From Anaerolineae bacterium (GTDB lineage Bacteria > Chloroflexota > Anaerolineae > 4572-78 > J111), in contig JAGRBY010000198.1 in NCBI GenBank assembly GCA_020433835.1, forward strand, positions 1-11,330: a stretch of 11,330 nt of DNA, given 5' to 3'. Below the pieces are notes generated by a model that worked only from the letters and a program-made list of their open reading frames with translations, did no database searches and was not told the origin of the DNA. Position numbers and translations under genes: made by a program. Positions 9,301 through 11,330 of the stretch are shown one piece after another; within the stretch, counting starts at the first letter, position 1; every line of letters begins with the position of its first letter.

Positions 9301-9363
9301 GGTAAGCCGGTTATCCCTGCCGCACCTCAGCCGGATGATGATATTGAGGAGATTGTGATATGA
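3331..9363 (+). CDS. AT-less (trans-AT type) PKS: docking helix - KS - ACP-like - ECH2 - ACP - KS0 - ACP - acidic docking tail
   Basis: This is a 2010-residue multidomain PKS. Residues 6-30 form a charged docking helix. KS1 (about 38-464) has an intact triad: Cys210 (DTACSSS), His345 (HGTGT), His385 (NIGH). Its post-KS linker contains an ACP-like fold (about 523-597) with Gln557 where the phosphopantetheine Ser should be (YGLDQVQL), then LPTYPF (723-728). A crotonase domain (about 779-1010) has the ECH2/PksI signature: QGHAFGGG, MKYGFTPGMGATYIL and candidate catalytic Lys850 and His1004, so it likely decarboxylates a 3-methylglutaconyl-ACP to complete a beta-branch. ACP1 (about 1090-1164) carries Ser1125. 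A linker of about 105 residues leads to KS2 (about 1274-1694): Cys1439 and His1614 are present but the HGTGT site reads VQGTSH, with Gln1574 for His, so it is probably non-elongating. LPTYPF recurs at 1848-1853. ACP2 (about 1907-1988) carries Ser1946 (LGLDSLMG). The C-terminus ends PDDDIEEIVI, an acidic tail suited to the next protein's N-terminal docking domain. No AT, KR, DH, MT, ER or thioesterase is present. Malonyl loading and the HCS, donor ACP, decarboxylating KS and ECH1 proteins must be encoded elsewhere. Confidence 0.93.
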   Translation: MSTNNEDLARLKKAYALLSEMEARLQAAEQKSAGQVQEPVAIIGMACRLPGASDTPDQFWELLKQGRNAITEVPKERWDITPYYDPNPDSPDKTYCKWGGFVQDVDCFDPLFFNISPREAELMDPQQRLFLQECWHALEDAGYNPKRLSNSRCGVYAGVFSQEYAELLNGSNTGQTSGLELMGNHRAILAARISYFLNLKGPALSLDTACSSSLVAIHTACRAIQSGDVDMALAGGVALYANPRFFVLMSKMGMPSKDGQCFTFDARANGFAPAEGVGVLVLKSLAKAQADGDHIYAVIRGSGINQDGHSNGITAPNALSQAALENEVYDRAGIHPESISYVEAHGTGTSLGDPIEIEALTAAFREKTAKTGFCAIGSVKTNIGHTQAAAGVAGVIKVTLAFKHRMLPPSLNFEQPNPHLQFEDTPFYVNTALKAWSVEKGSRRAAISSFGFSGTNAHLVLEEYVDQRSGGRGQGSEAGQLYPIVLSAKNQERLRDYAEKLLDFVQRANFLEEAEAASHPLQPTLQEDLAAMVAEIIQVEPQVIEVELMLDEYGLDQVQLSQLREKVAERYSIAVSPDLFLETPSIIAIADYLTTNYRETLAQHYRVSAANGRSAGVDDRQSITLADLAYTLQVGREAMVSRVAFLVEDVAALRCKLRDFVAGKAVITYCYRGDTMDGEVSSESINYWLTTRNLEKLVEVWVKGREIDWSLLAGSTKPRRISLPTYPFAKTRYWFDSYQTNTNTATAEPLPQTGPVPSAKPAVRMPDVRVNQNETGDQVWLEVIDDSIALVSMQARQSKNMFSEALVQDLQKTFLTVQQNENLKVVILTGYDNVFCMGGTEDILLDIAEKRRSFTDLPFLYRGLLECDLPVIAAMQGHAFGGGLLFGLYADIVLMANEGVYSANFMKYGFTPGMGATYILGEKLGKNLATEMMFTARTFEGRQLKARGAAVIVSDQNEVLLEAKQIAQQLAQKPRQALAVLKKELSGRILQELLGYIDREITMHAQTFSTETVKQQIKGHFESIKLNGQSPHNRPVSNKVALKPVAPDNRQPVDDGQQPQKINFILRADKAVPEHQGQNIENGPQPRWEYRSIKETLKSILIKNLHLDMNAIHDEMSFKDMGLDSISSVEIIRDVNREFGLALDAVVIYDHYNLDKLSHFIETKLPKTSPTKISNRAGHQVEVMPVDGEAKAQEEQALSSLTSHTQPTQILEQQSSALSGKGNFDAPYLPKIGTPDTAFPAKEAGETPGKISLSAVANPIEHLPTKVAQPDTNDIAVIGLSGRFPGAENLEEFWENLANGVDSVTEIPAAKWDAEKYFDPRPQVVGKTYSRWIGALADVDQFDGAFFNISPREAEFMDPQQRLFLQESWKALEDAGYSPKVLSDRECGVFVGVRSGDYELAMTELTAQSLTGTACSYLAGRIAYFLNLSGPCVAIDTDCSSSLSALHLACQSLINGDCELALAGGVHIMTTPRLLIICSQMGILSPTGHCRTFDALADGWVMSEGVGVAVLKPLEKAIADKDHIYGVIKSSGFNQNGAGNGLTAPKASAQSQLQKKVYQKGAINPETIDYIEVQGTSHRFGDAIEVKALQDSFAAFTSKQNFCALGSLKPNIGHPVTASGIACFIKVLLSLHHKQLPPTIHLETINEDFKLAESPFYINTALKAWPRRGEHPRRAAVNGFGTSGTNCHLVIEEYQGVGIGDQGIEDGQPQLMVLSAKNEERLRAYAKKMLDFVEANPHVSLAEMAYSLQVGRVVLESRLAMVTQTTADLQHKLTSYLENSQSREDIYQGHLSAATERLTVLASEEGRDFVNALLRRGKLAELAQLWLTGMEIDWSLLYGSEPPGRISLPTYPFQQTRYWLNGGQVQDDSSDILPSFGQEETSMPSTPPGENSIGKSSILSELHALPANEQRERVEAYLQQRLAHILGLATSSPAADRPWTELGLDSLMGIDLVNRIGVDLKINVPLSKLLEQGNTVRAAAFILAELERVKGKPVIPAAPQPDDDIEEIVI
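4731..4758 (+). repeat. G-rich heptamer tandem repeat (4 units) inside the linker after KS1
   Basis: Four 7-base units follow the pattern GRGGYCA: GAGGTCA, GGGGGCA, GGGGGCA, GGGGTCA. They encode a Gly/Arg/Gln-rich stretch directly after the KS1 C-terminal EEY, before the conserved LSAKN element. The array is 28 bases, not a multiple of three; the frame is kept by the flanking bases. It resembles the short heptamer repeats of cyanobacterial intergenic DNA and looks like such a repeat captured in a tolerant linker. Confidence 0.7.
5665..6360 (+). other. In-line ECH2-type enoyl-CoA hydratase/decarboxylase domain (residues about 779-1010)
   Basis: This crotonase-fold domain lies inside the large PKS, between the KS1 linker and ACP1. 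Oxyanion-hole glycines are in CMGGTED and GHAFGGG. The FMKYGFTPGMGATYIL stretch and the terminal MHAQTF are characteristic of the decarboxylating ECH2 of HCS cassettes (PksI, CurF ECH2). Lys850 and His1004 are 154 residues apart, the same spacing I recall for Lys86 and His240 of CurF ECH2. The expected reaction is decarboxylation of 3-methylglutaconyl-ACP to a 3-methyl-enoyl thioester. Position of the double bond cannot be read from the sequence. Confidence 0.87.
8411..8445 (+). repeat. Degenerate heptamer repeat inside the linker after KS2
   Basis: Five 7-base units are recognisable: ATCAGGG, GGTAGGG, ATTGGGG, ATCAAGG and a decayed AATAGAA. They encode a Gly/Ile/Asp/Gln-rich stretch starting right at the KS2 C-terminal EEY and ending before the MVLSAKN element, the same structural position as the array after KS1. 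On the opposite strand it reads as the CCCCAATCC-type repeat often seen between genes in filamentous cyanobacteria. That lineage hint is inference. Confidence 0.6.
9346..9363 (+). promoter_or_regulatory. Shine-Dalgarno GAGGAG and ATGA overlap for the NRPS gene
   Basis: GAGGAG (9346-9351) sits 8 bases before the ATG at 9360, a good Shine-Dalgarno and spacing, and fixes the NRPS start. The ATG overlaps the PKS stop TGA (9361-9363). The same six bases encode the Glu-Glu of the PKS docking tail IEEIVI. Confidence 0.75.
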
Positions 9364-11330
9364 GCCTGGAGAACGTTTTGACCCAACTGGCTGAGGCGCA
9401 AGTGAAATTATGGCCCGACGGGGATAACTTGCGAATTCAAGCACCAAAGGGTGCCTTAACCGGAGAACTGCGCACCTTGCTAGTTGAGCATAAGGATCGG
9501 TTGTTGCAGCATTTGCGCCACTCCCCTGTTGATGGGATCACCCTTCCAATCCTTGAACAATGGCCGGATGATCGCTACCAACCCTTTCCTTTGACCGATA
9601 TTCAGCAAGCCTATTGGCTGGGCCGCCAACAACTCTTTGAATTGGGCAATGTCGCCTGTCAAACCTATCTGGAATTTGAGGGCTATAATTTAGACTTGGC
9701 GCGGTTGGGGCAAAGCTGGCAGGCGCTCATCCATCGCCACGCTATGCTGCGGGCGATTGTCTTGCCAACGGGTGAGCAACAGATCCTGGAAGACGTGCCG
9801 TCCTACGAGATTAAGTGCGTTGATTTGATCGGCGTTAAACCTGACGCAGCAGCGACTCGTCTGGTAGCAATTCGCCGCGATATGACCCAACGGGTGGTCC
9901 CCACCGATCAATGGCCCTTGTTTGACATTCGCGCTACTCGACTGGATGAGGAACGCATTCGATTGCACATTCGCGTAGACATGTTAGCTGTGGACGTCAG
10001 CAGCACTATGCTTCTGTTTCAAGAATGGGGTCAGTTGTATCAAAATTCGGCCTGTCGGTTACCGGAACTATCGCTCTCTTTCCGCGATTACGTGCTCACC
10101 GCAGAAAAGCTGGAAATGATGGAACCATACCGGCAGTCTCAAGCGTACTGGCTTAATAGGGTAGATAGCTTGCCCCCGGCGCCTGAATTACCGCTCCTGC
10201 CCGATCCGATGACCCCCAGCCGACCCCAATTCAAACGCTACACCGCCCGGTTAGAGGCAGAGCCGTGGACTCGATTGCGGCAGCGGGCCGGCCAGGCGGG
10301 GTTGACTCCCACCGGCGTTTTACTGACGGCCTTTGCGGATATTCTGGCCGTTTGGAGCCGACATCCACGCTTCACGCTCAATCTGACCGTCTTCAATCGA
10401 CTGCCGGTGCATCCCCAGGTCAACGACATTGTGGGTGATTTTACATCAACTGTCTTACTGGCTGTCGATAATACCGTGGTGACACCATTTATAGTCCGCG
10501 CCCAACGCCTACAGCAGCAGTTATGGCAAGATCTTGAACATCGCCATTTCAGTGGAACCCGCGTCTTACGAGAACTGGCTCGCCGGTCGGGGGGCGAAAC
10601 AAACAGCCTTATGCCGGTGGTGTTCACCAGCACGTTGGGGGTCGGTTCGGCAGACTTCCTCGATTTTAGCACATTCGGCCAGTTGGTTTACGGTAGCACC
10701 CAAACGCCGCAAGTCTGGCTCGATCATCAACTATTTGAGCAGAACGGCGCTTTAGTCTTTAACTGGGATGTCGTTGAAGAACTTTTTCCGCCCAATCTAC
10801 TGGCGGTCATGTTCGAAAGCTACTGCCGCCGGCTAAAGCGGTTGGCGACCGAAGAAACAGCTTGGGCTGAAATCGATCAAGCCTGGCTGCCGACCGACCA
10901 GCTTGCCCAACGGAAAGCGATTAATGATACGGCTGCCCCGGTTTCGGAAGCCTTGCTGCATACCCTATTTCTGGCCCAGATTGAAGCCCGATCTGGAGCC
11001 AAGGCCGTCATCACGCCTCACCACACCCTGACCTATCAGGCGTTGTATGATCAGGCCAACGGACTGGGACATTGGCTGCGCGAAAGAGATGTCAAGCCCA
11101 ACACCCTGGTCGCTGTGGTGATGGAAAAAGGCTGGGAGCAGGTTGTAGCCGTTTTGGGTATCTTGATGTCAGGCGCAGCCTACTTACCCATTGATCCAAC
11201 TCTCCCGCCCGAGCGACAGCGTTTCCTGCTGGAACAAGGCGAAGTAAATATAGCCCTGACTCAATCCCAATTAGCCCAAAAGCTAACTTGGCCCAGCGGG
11301 ATCCAAACTCTGGCCGTCGATACCGCCAAT
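9360..11330 (+). CDS. Nonribosomal peptide synthetase, N-terminal part: TubC-type docking domain - heterocyclization (Cy) domain - start of adenylation domain
   Basis: The frame is open to the right edge (657 residues visible, no stop). Residues 1-52 match the beta-hairpin docking domain of TubC type (VKLWPDGDNLRIQAPKGALT), which binds acidic C-terminal tails such as that of the preceding PKS. Residues about 74-500 are a Cy domain, not an ordinary condensation domain: FPLTDIQQAYWLGR at 76-89, the DxxxxDxxS signature as DMLAVDVSS (Asp207, Asp212, Ser215) in place of HHxxxDG, the IVGDFTS element (357-363), PVVFTST (419-425) and QTPQVWLDHQ (448-457). Thr423 and Asp455 correspond to the Thr and Asp shown to be needed for cyclodehydration in other Cy domains. 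The A domain starts near 533 with LTYQAL and SGAAYLPIDP (604-613), and is cut before the substrate-binding pocket, so the amino acid cannot be read. Cy domains use Cys, Ser or Thr, giving thiazoline or (methyl)oxazoline. The upstream donor is the PKS ACP2. Confidence 0.93.
   Translation, partial: MSLENVLTQLAEAQVKLWPDGDNLRIQAPKGALTGELRTLLVEHKDRLLQHLRHSPVDGITLPILEQWPDDRYQPFPLTDIQQAYWLGRQQLFELGNVACQTYLEFEGYNLDLARLGQSWQALIHRHAMLRAIVLPTGEQQILEDVPSYEIKCVDLIGVKPDAAATRLVAIRRDMTQRVVPTDQWPLFDIRATRLDEERIRLHIRVDMLAVDVSSTMLLFQEWGQLYQNSACRLPELSLSFRDYVLTAEKLEMMEPYRQSQAYWLNRVDSLPPAPELPLLPDPMTPSRPQFKRYTARLEAEPWTRLRQRAGQAGLTPTGVLLTAFADILAVWSRHPRFTLNLTVFNRLPVHPQVNDIVGDFTSTVLLAVDNTVVTPFIVRAQRLQQQLWQDLEHRHFSGTRVLRELARRSGGETNSLMPVVFTSTLGVGSADFLDFSTFGQLVYGSTQTPQVWLDHQLFEQNGALVFNWDVVEELFPPNLLAVMFESYCRRLKRLATEETAWAEIDQAWLPTDQLAQRKAINDTAAPVSEALLHTLFLAQIEARSGAKAVITPHHTLTYQALYDQANGLGHWLRERDVKPNTLVAVVMEKGWEQVVAVLGILMSGAAYLPIDPTLPPERQRFLLEQGEVNIALTQSQLAQKLTWPSGIQTLAVDTAN

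Noticed and set aside
9043..9447. Reverse-strand ORF spanning the PKS/NRPS junction
   Set aside because: Both forward genes are well supported here (ACP2, docking tail, TubC-type domain); this is a shadow frame.
10000..10020. Ordinary condensation domain in the NRPS
   Set aside because: There is no HHxxxDG; the position is occupied by DMLAVDVSS, and several other Cy-specific motifs are present.
10950..11330. Prediction of the A-domain amino acid
   Set aside because: The window ends before the substrate-pocket region, so no specificity code can be read.

Overview
The window is the interior of a bacterial PKS/NRPS biosynthetic operon, entirely on the + strand. It has no intergenic gap, and I see no promoter, terminator, RNA gene, transposon or CRISPR array. 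Base composition is moderate and even across the genes. The polyketide modules carry no acyltransferase (AT) of their own, so this looks like an AT-less (trans-AT type) assembly line. G-rich heptamer repeats inside two coding linkers resemble the short repeats common in cyanobacteria and also seen in other filamentous bacteria such as Chloroflexota. The host could be one of these, but the sequence does not fix it.

Layout: (1) bases 1-1085, the C-terminal part of a flavin-dependent halogenase, cut by the left edge. (2) 1085-3334, a ketosynthase (KS)-carrier protein (ACP) protein whose KS has lost the His of the NIGH motif. (3) 3331-9363, a 2010-residue PKS with the order coiled-coil docking helix, KS (intact triad), Ser-less ACP-like domain, in-line ECH2-type crotonase, ACP, KS (HGTGT His replaced by Gln), ACP, acidic docking tail. 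(4) 9360-11330, the start of an NRPS: TubC-type docking domain, heterocyclization (Cy) domain and the beginning of an adenylation (A) domain, cut by the right edge. All junctions overlap (TAATG, ATGA, ATGA), so the genes are probably transcribed and translated together.

Working model (inference): the KS-ACP protein receives an acyl chain without extending it and may present it to the neighbouring halogenase. The chain passes through a helical docking contact to the one competent KS, which adds a C2 unit. With no ketoreductase present, the beta-keto group is kept and becomes the substrate of an HMG-CoA-synthase (HCS) beta-branching cassette encoded elsewhere, whose last, decarboxylating step is the in-line ECH2 domain. 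The branched chain then crosses a second non-elongating KS-ACP and is handed to the Cy-NRPS, where Cys, Ser or Thr would be condensed and cyclised to a thiazoline or oxazoline. Of three KS domains only one looks able to elongate. The other two have lost different catalytic histidines. This reading rests on motifs, not on database searches.
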